Assembly: GCF_022836935.1 (NCBI RefSeq)
Contig: NZ_CP083239.1
Location: 558,001-622,000, forward strand
Direction: 5' to 3'
Source of the DNA: Ancylobacter polymorphus
GTDB taxonomy: Bacteria > Pseudomonadota > Alphaproteobacteria > Rhizobiales > Xanthobacteraceae
Length of the DNA stretch: 64,000 nt
Every line of letters starts with the position of its first letter. Position 1 is the first letter of the stretch. The notes under the pieces were generated by a model. That model was not told the DNA's origin. It searched no databases and worked only from the letters and a program-made list of their open reading frames with translations. The position numbers were made by a program, and so were the translations under genes. Shown piece by piece: positions 1 to 8,088 of this stretch.

Positions 1-819
1 CATGCGGGTGTTGACGAAAACGAGCGTCGTCGTGTGCCGCTCGATCAGGCGGTAAATCTCTTTCAGCGAATGGCGCGCCGTGTGCCCGGCCCAGGGCACA
101 TGGGCGGCGCTGTCGAGCATGGAAAGATCCGGCGCCGCGCCGCGATCGGCAATCACCAGCTCGCCCATCTCCGCGTTACCGCGCTGCGGCACCAGCCAGC
201 GGCGCAGCGTGTCGGGGTCGGCCACGGTGGCGGAGAGGCCCACCGTCTGCACGCCGGGGGCGAGGCGACGCAGCCGGGCAAGTCCGAGGCTCAGCAGATC
301 GCCGCGCTTGGAGCCGACGAGCGCGTGCAATTCGTCCAGCACGACGCGCTTGAGGTCGGCGAACAGCGGCTCGGCGTCGGCGGAGGCGAGCAGCAGGGCG
401 ATCTGCTCCGGCGTGGTGAGCAGGATGTCGGGCGGGTCGCGGCGCTGGCGCTGGCGGCGCGAGGCGGGCGTGTCGCCGGTGCGGGTCTCGATGCGGACGG
501 CCAAGCCCATTTCCTGCGCCGGCCGTTCCAGATTGCGGGCGACATCGACGGCGAGCGCCTTCAGCGGCGAGATGTAGAGCGTGTGCAGGCCGAGCGGGCG
601 CGGATTGTTGCGCGCCGCCGGCCGACCGGCGAGTTCGACGAGGCTCGGCAGGAAGCCGGCCAGCGTCTTGCCCGCGCCGGTGGGGGCGATGAGCAGGGTG
701 GAGCGGCCCTCCCGCGCCTGCGCCAGCAGTTCCAGCTGATGCGCGCGCGGCGCCCAGCCCCTGCCGGCAAACCAGCGTCGGAACGGCTCGGGCAGGAGAT
801 CGTCGGGCGCGGCATCCAT
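1..819 (-). CDS. Ligase-associated Lhr-type DEAD/DEAH-box DNA helicase (3' part outside window)
   Basis: Only the first 273 codons are present; the gene runs off the left edge. The frame starting at the ATG at 819 shows the SF2 helicase series: Walker A APTGAGKT (about residues 45-52), a DELH Walker B box (about 162-165) and SAT motif III (196-198). The protein family is the Lhr-like helicase that travels with an ATP-dependent DNA ligase and an MBL exonuclease in a DNA-damage-response cluster; both partners lie at 1843-4616. The role is ATP-driven unwinding during repair. The start is supported by the match of the N-terminus to the family and by the lack of upstream coding signal. The C-terminal helicase and winged-helix parts cannot be checked here. 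Confidence 0.9.
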   Translation of the reverse strand, partial: MDAAPDDLLPEPFRRWFAGRGWAPRAHQLELLAQAREGRSTLLIAPTGAGKTLAGFLPSLVELAGRPAARNNPRPLGLHTLYISPLKALAVDVARNLERPAQEMGLAVRIETRTGDTPASRRQRQRRDPPDILLTTPEQIALLLASADAEPLFADLKRVVLDELHALVGSKRGDLLSLGLARLRRLAPGVQTVGLSATVADPDTLRRWLVPQRGNAEMGELVIADRGAAPDLSMLDSAAHVPWAGHTARHSLKEIYRLIERHTTTLVFVNTRM

Positions 820-866
820 GATCGTCACCGCGAGAAGCTAGTGACTTGGGCGGGAATTGCGAGCCC

Positions 867-1793
867 TCACCCCTCGCGCAGCGCCAGCACGAGGAGGCCG
901 GCGACCGGCTGCTCCTTTTCCTTGCGCACCGACACCGGATCGAGGGTGAGCGGCACGAGCCCCGCGGCGACGAGTTCGGCCCGCACATAGTCCGCCGCAT
1001 GGGCGAAGCGCAGCGTGTCGCGCAGCAGGACGCCCTCACCGCCATGGGTCTCGGTGGTGAAGGCGAGCAGCCCGCCCGGCTCCAGCACCCGCCGGCTCTC
1101 GGTGAGAATGGGGGTGAGGTCGTCGAGATAGCAGAAGGCGTCGCCGGCGAAGATCAAATCCACCTCGCGCGCCGGGCGCGCCGCGAGGAAGGCGACCATC
1201 TCGCCGGCGGCGAGCGTATCATAGACCTTCCGCCGCCGCGCATGGGCGACCATGTTGGGCGAGAGGTCCACACCCTCCATCGTGCCGATGCGGTCGACCA
1301 GCCGGGCACCGACCAGCCCGGTGCCACAGCCGAGATCGAGCCCATGGGCGAAGGCGAAAGGGCGCGCCAGCCTTTCGCAGACCTGCGCCAGCCCCGCTTC
1401 GATCACCTCCGGCCCGCGATAGTCGAGCCGCGCCAGCGCCGCGTCGAAGCGGTCGGCATATTGGTCGAACAGCGCGCGCACATAGGCCGGGCTCATGCCC
1501 GCCACCTCGCCCTCCAGCCGGGCGAGGCGCAGCGTGGCGCCGAGCGTGTCGGCGGGATCGAGCGCCCGCGCCTGCGCGAAGGCCTCGCCCGCCCCCGGCG
1601 CGTCGCCCGCCGCCTCACGCGCCTCGCCGAGCAGGAACCAGCCCGGCGCATAGTGGCCGGCGCGGGCCACCGCCTCGGCGAGAAGCTCCACCGCGTCGGC
1701 GGCGTTGCCTTCCTCCATCAGCGCGCGCGCCCAGTCGATCCGGCGATCGACCGTCGGGTCGCCGGAGGAGAGAATGAGCCGGCCGTCGGCCAT
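867..1793 (-). CDS. TPR-containing SAM-dependent methyltransferase
   Basis: 308 residues. Residues about 20-85 look like TPR-type helical repeats (the run WFLLGEAREAAGD). The C-terminal half is a Rossmann methyltransferase with the SAM-binding loop LDLGCGTGLVG at about 152-162 and an acidic strand-2 end (GVDLSPNM). The substrate cannot be told from the sequence; small-molecule and protein methylation are both possible. It lies upstream of the Lhr helicase on the same strand with a 47-base gap, so the two may be cotranscribed, and it diverges from the exonuclease gene across about 50 bases that must hold both promoters. Confidence 0.85.
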   Translation of the reverse strand: MADGRLILSSGDPTVDRRIDWARALMEEGNAADAVELLAEAVARAGHYAPGWFLLGEAREAAGDAPGAGEAFAQARALDPADTLGATLRLARLEGEVAGMSPAYVRALFDQYADRFDAALARLDYRGPEVIEAGLAQVCERLARPFAFAHGLDLGCGTGLVGARLVDRIGTMEGVDLSPNMVAHARRRKVYDTLAAGEMVAFLAARPAREVDLIFAGDAFCYLDDLTPILTESRRVLEPGGLLAFTTETHGGEGVLLRDTLRFAHAADYVRAELVAAGLVPLTLDPVSVRKEKEQPVAGLLVLALREG

Positions 1794-1842
1794 GGCGGGG
1801 TCTCGCGAAAAAAGAGGAGGCGCGCCCTATATAGGTTTCACG

Positions 1843-2922
1843 ATGCGCCCGGAAGAGCTTCTCCACACCACCCCACAGGGGCTTTACTCGCCAGCCGGCG
1901 ACTTCTTCATCGACCCGACGCGGCCGGTGGCGCGGGCGCTCATCACCCATGGCCATTCCGACCATGCCCGCGCCGGCCATGGCCGCGTGCTCGCGACGCG
2001 GCAGACGCTCGACATCATGGCCATCCGCTATGGCGAGGCCTTCGCCGGGGCGACCCAGGCGGCCGACTATGGCGCGCGCATCGAGGTGAACGGCGTCGGC
2101 GTCACCTTCCACCCCGCCGGGCATATTCTGGGCAGCGCGCAGATCGCGCTCGACTGGCGCGGCTGCACCATCGTCGCCTCGGGCGACTACAAGCCCGGCG
2201 CCGACCCCACCGCCCTGCCCTTCGCACCGGTGCCCTGCCATGTCTTCATCTCGGAGGCGACCTTCGGCCTGCCGGTGTTCCGCCATCCCGCTCCGGCGAC
2301 GGAGATCGGCAAGCTGATGGACTCGCTGGCGCTGTTTCCCGAGCGCGCGCATCTCGTCGGCGCCTATGCGCTCGGCAAGGCGCAGCGGGTGATGGCGCTG
2401 CTGCGCGCTGCCGGCCATGACCGGCCGATCCTGCTGCACGGCGCCATGGAGAAGCTCACCGCCTATTACCGCACGCAGGGCATCGATCTCGGCGAGACCC
2501 GGCCCGCCCGCGACGCGACCCCGGCCGAGCGGGCGGGCGCCGTAGTGCTGTGCCCGCCGGGCGCGCTCACCGATGTTTGGTCGCGGCGCTTCCCCGATCC
2601 CGTCACCGCCTTCGCCTCGGGCTGGATGCGCATCCGCGCCCGTGCCCGGCAGAACGGCGTCGAGCTGCCGCTGATCCTTTCCGACCATGCGGATTGGGAC
2701 GAGTTGCAGGTCGCCATCCGCGCCACCGGCTGCGAGGAGCTCTGGGTCACCCACGGGCAGGAAGACGCGCTGGTGCACTGGGCAACGGAGCAAGGGCTGC
2801 GCGCCCGGCCGCTGCACATGGTCGGCTATGGCGAGGAGGAGGGCGAGAGCGCCACGCCCGACGCCCCCGCGCCCGATGCCCCCACTACGGACGTGCCGCC
2901 GGCACCGGAGGTGGCGCCGTGA
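1843..2922 (+). CDS. Ligase-associated DNA exonuclease (metallo-beta-lactamase/beta-CASP fold)
   Basis: 359 residues from the ATG at 1843. The frame is open 46 codons further upstream, but those codons overlap the divergent methyltransferase start and look non-native. The metal-binding signature HGHSDH sits at about 36-41, and further MBL histidines follow (HPAGHILGSAQ near 85-95), as in SNM1/CPSF-like nucleases. Members of this family are called ligase-associated DNA exonuclease because they pair with an ATP-dependent ligase and an Lhr helicase; the likely role is trimming DNA ends before ligation. The stop overlaps the ligase start (GTGA), giving translational coupling. The last 30 residues are a low-complexity Pro/Asp/Ala tail. 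Confidence 0.92.
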   Translation: MRPEELLHTTPQGLYSPAGDFFIDPTRPVARALITHGHSDHARAGHGRVLATRQTLDIMAIRYGEAFAGATQAADYGARIEVNGVGVTFHPAGHILGSAQIALDWRGCTIVASGDYKPGADPTALPFAPVPCHVFISEATFGLPVFRHPAPATEIGKLMDSLALFPERAHLVGAYALGKAQRVMALLRAAGHDRPILLHGAMEKLTAYYRTQGIDLGETRPARDATPAERAGAVVLCPPGALTDVWSRRFPDPVTAFASGWMRIRARARQNGVELPLILSDHADWDELQVAIRATGCEELWVTHGQEDALVHWATEQGLRARPLHMVGYGEEEGESATPDAPAPDAPTTDVPPAPEVAP

Positions 2923-4616
2923 ACCGTTTCGCCGCTCTGCTCGACCGCCTCGCCTATGAACCGCGCCGCAACGGCAAGATAAGGCTCATCGCCGATTATT
3001 TCCGCCACACGCCGGACCCGGAGCGCGGCTGGGCGCTGGCCGCGCTCACCGGGGCGCTGTCGTTCCGCAACGCCAAGCCCGGCCTCATCCGTCAGCTCAT
3101 CGGCGAGCGCACCGACCCGGTGCTGTTCGCCCTCTCCTATGACTATGTCGGCGACCTCTCGGAGACGGTCGCGCTGATGTGGCCGGCGCCGCACGGGCTC
3201 AACGACACCGAGCCGCCGCCGCTTTCCGCCATCGTCCACGCCTTCACCCATATGGGCCGCGCCGAGATGCCGGCGGTGCTCGCCTCCCTGCTCGACCGGC
3301 TGGACGAGACCGGGCGCTGGGCGCTGTTGAAGCTCATCACCGGTGGGCTGCGCATCGGCGTGTCCGCCCGCCTCGCCAAGACCGCCGTGGCGGCGCTGGG
3401 CGAGCACGCGCCGGACGCGATCGAACTGGTCTGGCCGGGGCTGGCGCCGCCCTATGAGGAGCTATTCGCCTGGGCGGAAGGGCGCGGGCCGAAGCCGGAA
3501 ACCGAGGACCCCGCCCCGTTCCGCCCGGTCATGCTCTCGCACCCGCTGGAAGAGGCGGATGTCGCCAAGCTCGACCCCGCCGATTTCCGCGCCGAATGGA
3601 AATGGGACGGCATCCGCGTGCAGGCGGCCCGTGCCGCGGGGCCGGACGGGCGGCACGTGACGCGGCTCTACAGCCGCACCGGCGAGGATATTTCCGGCGC
3701 GTTCCCCGACCTTGCCGAAGCGCTCGCCTTTGACGGCGTAATCGACGGCGAATTGCTGATCCTGCGCGAGGGGCGGGTGCAGTCCTTCAACGTGCTGCAG
3801 CAGCGGCTGAACCGCAAGGCGGTGTCGCCCAAGCTGCTGATGGAGTTCCCCGCCCATATCCGCGCCTATGACCTCCTGATGGCGGCGGGCGAGGATCTGC
3901 GCGATCTGCCCTTCGACGCCCGCCGCGCGCGGCTGGAGGCGTTGATAGAAACCCATCCCACGGAGGGACGGCTCGACCTCTCGCCGCTCGTGCCCTTCCC
4001 CACATGGGACGCGCTGACTGCGGCCCGTGCCGACCCCGCCGCCCATGGCGCGGGAGAGGACGCGGAAGCGGTGGAAGGGGTGATGCTCAAGCGCGCCGAC
4101 AGCGCCTATCTGCCCGGCCGCCCCAAGGGGCCGTGGTGGAAATGGAAGCGCGACCCGCACAGCGTCGACGCGGTGCTGATGTATGCCCAGCGCGGCCATG
4201 GCAAGCGCTCCTCCTATTATTCCGACTACACTTTCGGCGTCTGGACGGAAGCGGGGGAGCTGGTGCCGGTCGGCAAGGCCTATTTCGGCTTCACCGATGC
4301 CGAGCTCATCGAGATCGACCGCTTCGTGCGCCGCAACACGGTGAACCGCTTCGGTCCGGTGCGCGAGGTGGTGCACACGCCGACGGAGGGGCTGGTGGTG
4401 GAAGTCGCCTTTGAAGGGCTGGCGCGCTCCACCCGCCACCGCTCCGGCCTCGCCATGCGCTTTCCCCGCATCGCCCGGCTGCGCTGGGACAAGCCGCCGG
4501 GCGAGGCCGACCGGCTGGAAACGCTGGAGGCGATGATCGGCGAGGACGAAAGCCACGCTCCCCGCCGGCCCAGCGCCGTGCTAGGGAAGCAGCGTTCGCC
4601 TGCCGGGGAAATGTGA
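2919..4616 (+). CDS. ATP-dependent DNA ligase of the damage-response type
   Basis: 565 residues from GTG 2919, which overlaps the exonuclease stop by four bases. The N-terminal 200 residues are an alpha-helical DNA-binding domain of the LigB/LigC class. The adenylated lysine lies in EWKWDGIRVQ (KWDG at about 228-231), and the nucleotidyltransferase motifs VIDGELLIL and EGVMLKR follow, with an OB-fold domain at the C-terminus. The enzyme seals nicks using ATP and is distinct from the essential NAD-dependent LigA. The family is known as cisplatin damage response ATP-dependent DNA ligase. With the exonuclease and helicase it forms an end-processing module; the usual fourth partner, PdeM endonuclease, is not seen and may lie left of the window. 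Confidence 0.95.
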   Translation: MNRFAALLDRLAYEPRRNGKIRLIADYFRHTPDPERGWALAALTGALSFRNAKPGLIRQLIGERTDPVLFALSYDYVGDLSETVALMWPAPHGLNDTEPPPLSAIVHAFTHMGRAEMPAVLASLLDRLDETGRWALLKLITGGLRIGVSARLAKTAVAALGEHAPDAIELVWPGLAPPYEELFAWAEGRGPKPETEDPAPFRPVMLSHPLEEADVAKLDPADFRAEWKWDGIRVQAARAAGPDGRHVTRLYSRTGEDISGAFPDLAEALAFDGVIDGELLILREGRVQSFNVLQQRLNRKAVSPKLLMEFPAHIRAYDLLMAAGEDLRDLPFDARRARLEALIETHPTEGRLDLSPLVPFPTWDALTAARADPAAHGAGEDAEAVEGVMLKRADSAYLPGRPKGPWWKWKRDPHSVDAVLMYAQRGHGKRSSYYSDYTFGVWTEAGELVPVGKAYFGFTDAELIEIDRFVRRNTVNRFGPVREVVHTPTEGLVVEVAFEGLARSTRHRSGLAMRFPRIARLRWDKPPGEADRLETLEAMIGEDESHAPRRPSAVLGKQRSPAGEM

Positions 4617-4619
4617 GTC

Positions 4620-4889
4620 ATGGCCGATAATCAGCTTGCCCGCTGGATGGGCGGTTCGCCCTTCTGGGTTCTCATGCGGCTCGTGCTGCTCTCGGTGGTG
4701 GTGGGCGTCATCCTCGCCGCACTGGGGCTCGACCCGCTCAACATCCTCGCCAGCCTGGAAAGCCTGGTGCGGCATCTGTTCAACTTCAGCTTCGAGGCGA
4801 TCGAGCGGCTGTGGCGCTATTTCATCCTCGGCGCGGTGATCGTCGTCCCGCTCTGGCTCATCCTGCGCATCGCCAATCGCGGACGCTGA
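4620..4889 (+). CDS. DUF6460 small inner-membrane protein
   Basis: 89 residues with two hydrophobic helices (about 15-37 and 64-84) separated by a short amphipathic stretch with the motif LGLDPLNILASLE. The composition and layout match DUF6460, a family of unknown function found in Rhizobiales. It begins three bases after the ligase stop, so it is probably the last or next gene of the same transcript. No catalytic motif is visible. Confidence 0.8.
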   Translation: MADNQLARWMGGSPFWVLMRLVLLSVVVGVILAALGLDPLNILASLESLVRHLFNFSFEAIERLWRYFILGAVIVVPLWLILRIANRGR

Positions 4890-4893
4890 TCCC

Positions 4894-6228
4894 GTGAGCC
4901 TCGCGGCCGCCGGCCGGGTGGAGGTCACCTCCCGGCGCTTCCTCGCCCTCGCCTTGCCGGCGACGCTGGCGCAGATGACGACGCCCATCCTGGGCCTCGT
5001 CGCCACCGGCGCCATCGGCCGGCTCGGCGACGCGACGCTGCTCGGCGCGGTGGCGGTGGGCGCGCTGCTGTTCGATTTCGCCTTTTGGATCTTCGGCTCG
5101 ATCCGCATGGGCACGGCCGGCCTCACCGCCCAGGCGCTCGGGCGCGGCGAGAGCGTGGAACTGCGCGCGGTACTGATCCGCGCTTTGCTGATCTCCGCCG
5201 GTATCGGCCTCGCGCTCATCGTGCTGCACGCCCCGCTGGCCGATCTCGCCTTTCTCGCCATGGGCGCCAGCGAGGGCGTTCACGCGGCGGCGACGCTGTA
5301 TTTCTCCGTGCGCATCCTTTCCGCGCCCTTCGCCATTGCCAATTTCGCCCTGCTCGGCTGGCTGGTCGGCATCGCGCGCACCGATATCGGCCTCGCCCTG
5401 CAAATCCTCATCGCCGTCGTGAATGCGGTGGCCACGGTCGCTCTGGTGCTGTGGTGGGATTTCGGCATTGCCGGCGCCGCGAGCGCCAATGTGCTGGCGG
5501 AAATCACCGGGACGGCGTTCGGCCTCATTGCCGCCGCCCGGCTGGTGGGGCGGGACTGGCGGGTGCCGTGGCGCACGGTCATCGACCGCAGCCGGCTCAT
5601 CGAGACGGTGGCGGTCAATCGCGACATCATGATCCGCACCGCGCTGCTGATGAGCGTGCTGCTGTTCTTCACCGCGCAGGGGGCGCGGCAGGACGATGTG
5701 ACGCTCGCCGCCAATGCGGTGCTCTACAACATCGTCATGGTCTCGGCCTTCTTCCTCGACGGTTTCTCCACTGCGGCCGAGCAGATTTGCGGCCAGAGCG
5801 TCGGCGCCAGGGACAGAGCGGGTTTCCGCCGCGCGGTGCGGCTGGTGCTGGCCTGGGGCTTCGGCTTCGCCGCGCCGGCCAGTGCGCTGCTGCTGGTGGG
5901 CGGCGGACCGCTGATCGATCTTCTGTCGGCGAACGACCAGGTGCGGGAGGTCGGCCGCGCCTTCCTGCCGCTGGCGGCGCTGACCCCGCTGCTCGGCGTC
6001 GCCGCCTTCGCCTATGACGGCATCTATGGCGGATCGACCTGGGCGCGCGACATGCGCAACATGATGTTCCCGGCGGTGGCGCTGTTCTTCCTCGCCTGGT
6101 GGCTGACCCTGCCTCTGGGCAATACCGGCCTGTGGCTGGCCTATCTCGCCTTCATCGCCGGCCGCGGCGTTTTCCTGGCATTGCGGATGCCGGCGCTGGT
6201 CAATCGAACTTTCCCGGCCAGAATTTGA
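4894..6228 (+). CDS. MATE family efflux transporter (DinF-like)
   Basis: 444 residues from GTG 4894, with about 12 hydrophobic helices arranged as two repeated halves. The N-terminal stretch RFLALALPATLAQMTTPI and the following GAIGRLGD segment are typical of DinF-type MATE proteins, which export cationic compounds using a proton or sodium gradient. It starts five bases after the DUF6460 stop and is likely cotranscribed. Substrate unknown. The 3' end overlaps by 29 bases a possible small gene on the other strand. Confidence 0.9.
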   Translation: MSLAAAGRVEVTSRRFLALALPATLAQMTTPILGLVATGAIGRLGDATLLGAVAVGALLFDFAFWIFGSIRMGTAGLTAQALGRGESVELRAVLIRALLISAGIGLALIVLHAPLADLAFLAMGASEGVHAAATLYFSVRILSAPFAIANFALLGWLVGIARTDIGLALQILIAVVNAVATVALVLWWDFGIAGAASANVLAEITGTAFGLIAAARLVGRDWRVPWRTVIDRSRLIETVAVNRDIMIRTALLMSVLLFFTAQGARQDDVTLAANAVLYNIVMVSAFFLDGFSTAAEQICGQSVGARDRAGFRRAVRLVLAWGFGFAAPASALLLVGGGPLIDLLSANDQVREVGRAFLPLAALTPLLGVAAFAYDGIYGGSTWARDMRNMMFPAVALFFLAWWLTLPLGNTGLWLAYLAFIAGRGVFLALRMPALVNRTFPARI

Positions 6229-6382
6229 TATGAAGCATCCGCCAAAAAAACACGGCTAGGACGAGAGATACGGCGACAGCAATAACCATCACCGGCCATG
6301 TCCCCTTGGCCGAAATTGAAATAGCCCACAGTTGGACAATGATTTCGTCAGGCTGCTCAGTTCTCATGGCGGATTCCGTCAT
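6200..6382 (-). CDS. Possible small single-pass membrane protein
   Basis: 60 residues (or 55 from the ATG at 6367). A hydrophobic helix at about 30-48 (MVIAVAVSLVLAVFFW) is followed by a basic tail, a believable type of small membrane protein. It lies in unusually AT-rich DNA and overlaps the end of the MATE gene tail to tail. No family is recognised. The start is uncertain because neither ATG has a strong Shine-Dalgarno sequence. It could be noise. Confidence 0.45.
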   Translation of the reverse strand: MTESAMRTEQPDEIIVQLWAISISAKGTWPVMVIAVAVSLVLAVFFWRMLHIKFWPGKFD

Positions 6383-6597
6383 TGAATCACTTGAGAACAG
6401 AACAGAAGTTTAGAATGCCCTTTCGGGACCTTGAGTCAATATCGGCGAGTCGACAAAGTGGAGGAGAATGGGGATTCTATTTCTTTTCAGCGGGTTGCGG
6501 GGTGGCATGTTTTTGGTCCCCCGCCACAAGGTGCCCTCTTAGTATCTCTTAGACCTTCCTAAAATAGGGTGGCTATCAAGCCTTTGATTTCACATAC
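6372..6597. other. AT-rich intergenic DNA with a cluster of GANTC sites
   Basis: The stretch from the small membrane gene to the end of pyrD is much less GC-rich than its surroundings and shows no convincing gene. Five GANTC sequences, the target of the alphaproteobacterial cell-cycle methylase CcrM, fall at 6372, 6384, 6433, 6447 and 6473. It could hold a methylation-sensitive promoter, a small RNA or a transferred remnant. No rho-independent terminator is obvious. Confidence 0.5.
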
Positions 6598-7689
6598 TTA
6601 ATCTTGCTCGACGGTTCGATTCGTTGCAATGTGCCAAGCTGCTCGTGAGCCCACGGCCTCCTTTAGGGTGTGTCCTTTGCGGACCAAGTGCTCACATAGC
6701 CCCTGCTTGATCCGCTCCACCAGCCCCAGCCCCTCGTAGACGAGAGCGGAATAGAGCTGGATGAGGCTCGCCCCGGCCTCGATCTTGGCCAGAGCGGCGG
6801 CGGGGCTGTCGATGCCGCCGACCCCGATCAACGGGAAGGCACCGTCCACCCGCACATAGGTCTCCGCCAGCATGCGGGTGGAGAGCGTGAACAGCGGCCG
6901 GCCGGAGAGGCCGCCGGTCTCGCTCTTGTGCGGCGAGCGCAGGCTGGGCGGGCGGGAAAGGGTGGTGTTGGAGACGATCAGCCCGTCGATCCGCCGCCGG
7001 CGCGCCACGCTCACCACCCCGTCGAGATGCGGCAGAGCGAGATCGGGCGCGATCTTCAGCAGCAGCGGCACGCCGGGCGCGGCCGCATCGCGCGCCTCGA
7101 TCACCCGCGCCAGCAGTTCGTCGAGCGCCTTTTCCTCCTGCAGGTCGCGCAGGCCGGGGGTGTTGGGCGAGGAGACATTGGCGGTGAAATAGCTCGCCAC
7201 TCCGGCGAAGGCGCGGATGCCGGCGACGTAATCGGCGGCGCGGTCGGTGCTGTCCTTGTTCGCCCCGACATTCACCCCGACAATGCCGGGCGCCCGGCGC
7301 TTTGTGCGGGCGGAAAGCCGCGCCAGCGCCGGGCCATGGCCGCCGCTGTTGAAACCGTAGCGGTTGATCACCGCCCGGTCCTCGACCAGGCGGAAATTGC
7401 GCGGGCGCGGATTGCCGGGCTGCGGGCGCGGCGTGATGGTGCCGACCTCGACAAAGCCGAAGCCGGCGCCCAGCATCGCGTCGGGCACCTCCGCCTCCTT
7501 GTCGAACCCCGCCGCCAGCCCCACCGGATTGGGAAAGGCGAGGCCGAAGGCCGACACGTTGAGGCGGGGATCGTCCACAGGCGCCGGGCGGGGCGGCAGG
7601 CAGGCAAGCGCGCGGATGGAGAGACCGTGCGCGGTCTCGGGGTCCATCAGCCGGGCGAAGGGAAGGGCGAGGTCGAGCAGGCGGCTCAT
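6598..7689 (-). CDS. pyrD: Quinone-dependent dihydroorotate dehydrogenase
   Basis: 363 residues of class 2 DHODH. The N-terminal [20 protein letters not shown] is the quinone-side helix, followed by the FMN-barrel motifs [39 protein letters not shown] and, late, [10 protein letters not shown]. It oxidises dihydroorotate to orotate at the inner membrane in pyrimidine synthesis. It starts three bases downstream of the DUF952 stop, so the two are one transcript. The last 25 residues extend into the AT-rich zone but still fit the family ([10 protein letters not shown]). Confidence 0.97.
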   Translation of the reverse strand: MSRLLDLALPFARLMDPETAHGLSIRALACLPPRPAPVDDPRLNVSAFGLAFPNPVGLAAGFDKEAEVPDAMLGAGFGFVEVGTITPRPQPGNPRPRNFRLVEDRAVINRYGFNSGGHGPALARLSARTKRRAPGIVGVNVGANKDSTDRAADYVAGIRAFAGVASYFTANVSSPNTPGLRDLQEEKALDELLARVIEARDAAAPGVPLLLKIAPDLALPHLDGVVSVARRRRIDGLIVSNTTLSRPPSLRSPHKSETGGLSGRPLFTLSTRMLAETYVRVDGAFPLIGVGGIDSPAAALAKIEAGASLIQLYSALVYEGLGLVERIKQGLCEHLVRKGHTLKEAVGSRAAWHIATNRTVEQD

Positions 7690-7692
7690 CGA

Positions 7693-8055
7693 TCAGCCCT
7701 CCAGTGCCGGGAACAGATGCCGCCCCTGCGGGCCGAGCGGCAGGTCGCGCACATAGGCTACCGCGTCGAGCGCGAGCGGGCCGTAGAGATGCGGGAACAG
7801 GTCGCCCCCGCGTGAGGGCTCCCAGCGCAGAAGATCGGGCGGGAGATGCTCCACCCGTACCGCCACCAGCAGCAGGTCGCCCTGCCCGGCGAAATGCTTC
7901 GCCGCCGTCTCCGCCACTTGGCCCGCTGTGGAGAAATGGATGAACCCGTCGGCCACATCCACCGGCGCGCCGTCGAACCGCCCGGCGGCCTCCGCCGCCT
8001 GCCACAGCGCGCGCGGCGCGATCTTGTAGATGAGCCTCGCCTGCGCCGCCGCCAT
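7693..8055 (-). CDS. DUF952 domain protein
   Basis: 120 residues matching the DUF952 family: an N-terminal IYKIAPRALW, then DGFIHFSTAGQVAETAAKHF, and a late FPHLYGPLALDAV. The fold is predicted to be a small alpha/beta domain related to ADP-ribosyl/glutathione-like families; no enzymatic function is established. It is commonly found next to pyrD in Rhizobiales, as here. Tight spacing places it between the decarboxylase gene and pyrD. Confidence 0.85.
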   Translation of the reverse strand: MAAAQARLIYKIAPRALWQAAEAAGRFDGAPVDVADGFIHFSTAGQVAETAAKHFAGQGDLLLVAVRVEHLPPDLLRWEPSRGGDLFPHLYGPLALDAVAYVRDLPLGPQGRHLFPALEG

Positions 8056-8088
8056 GTCCGTTTCCCGCCTCGTGCCGTTCGGCCCGTC

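Noticed and set aside
6415..6553. 46-codon plus-strand frame in the AT-rich gap
   Set aside because: No ribosome site, odd composition and no plausible protein features.
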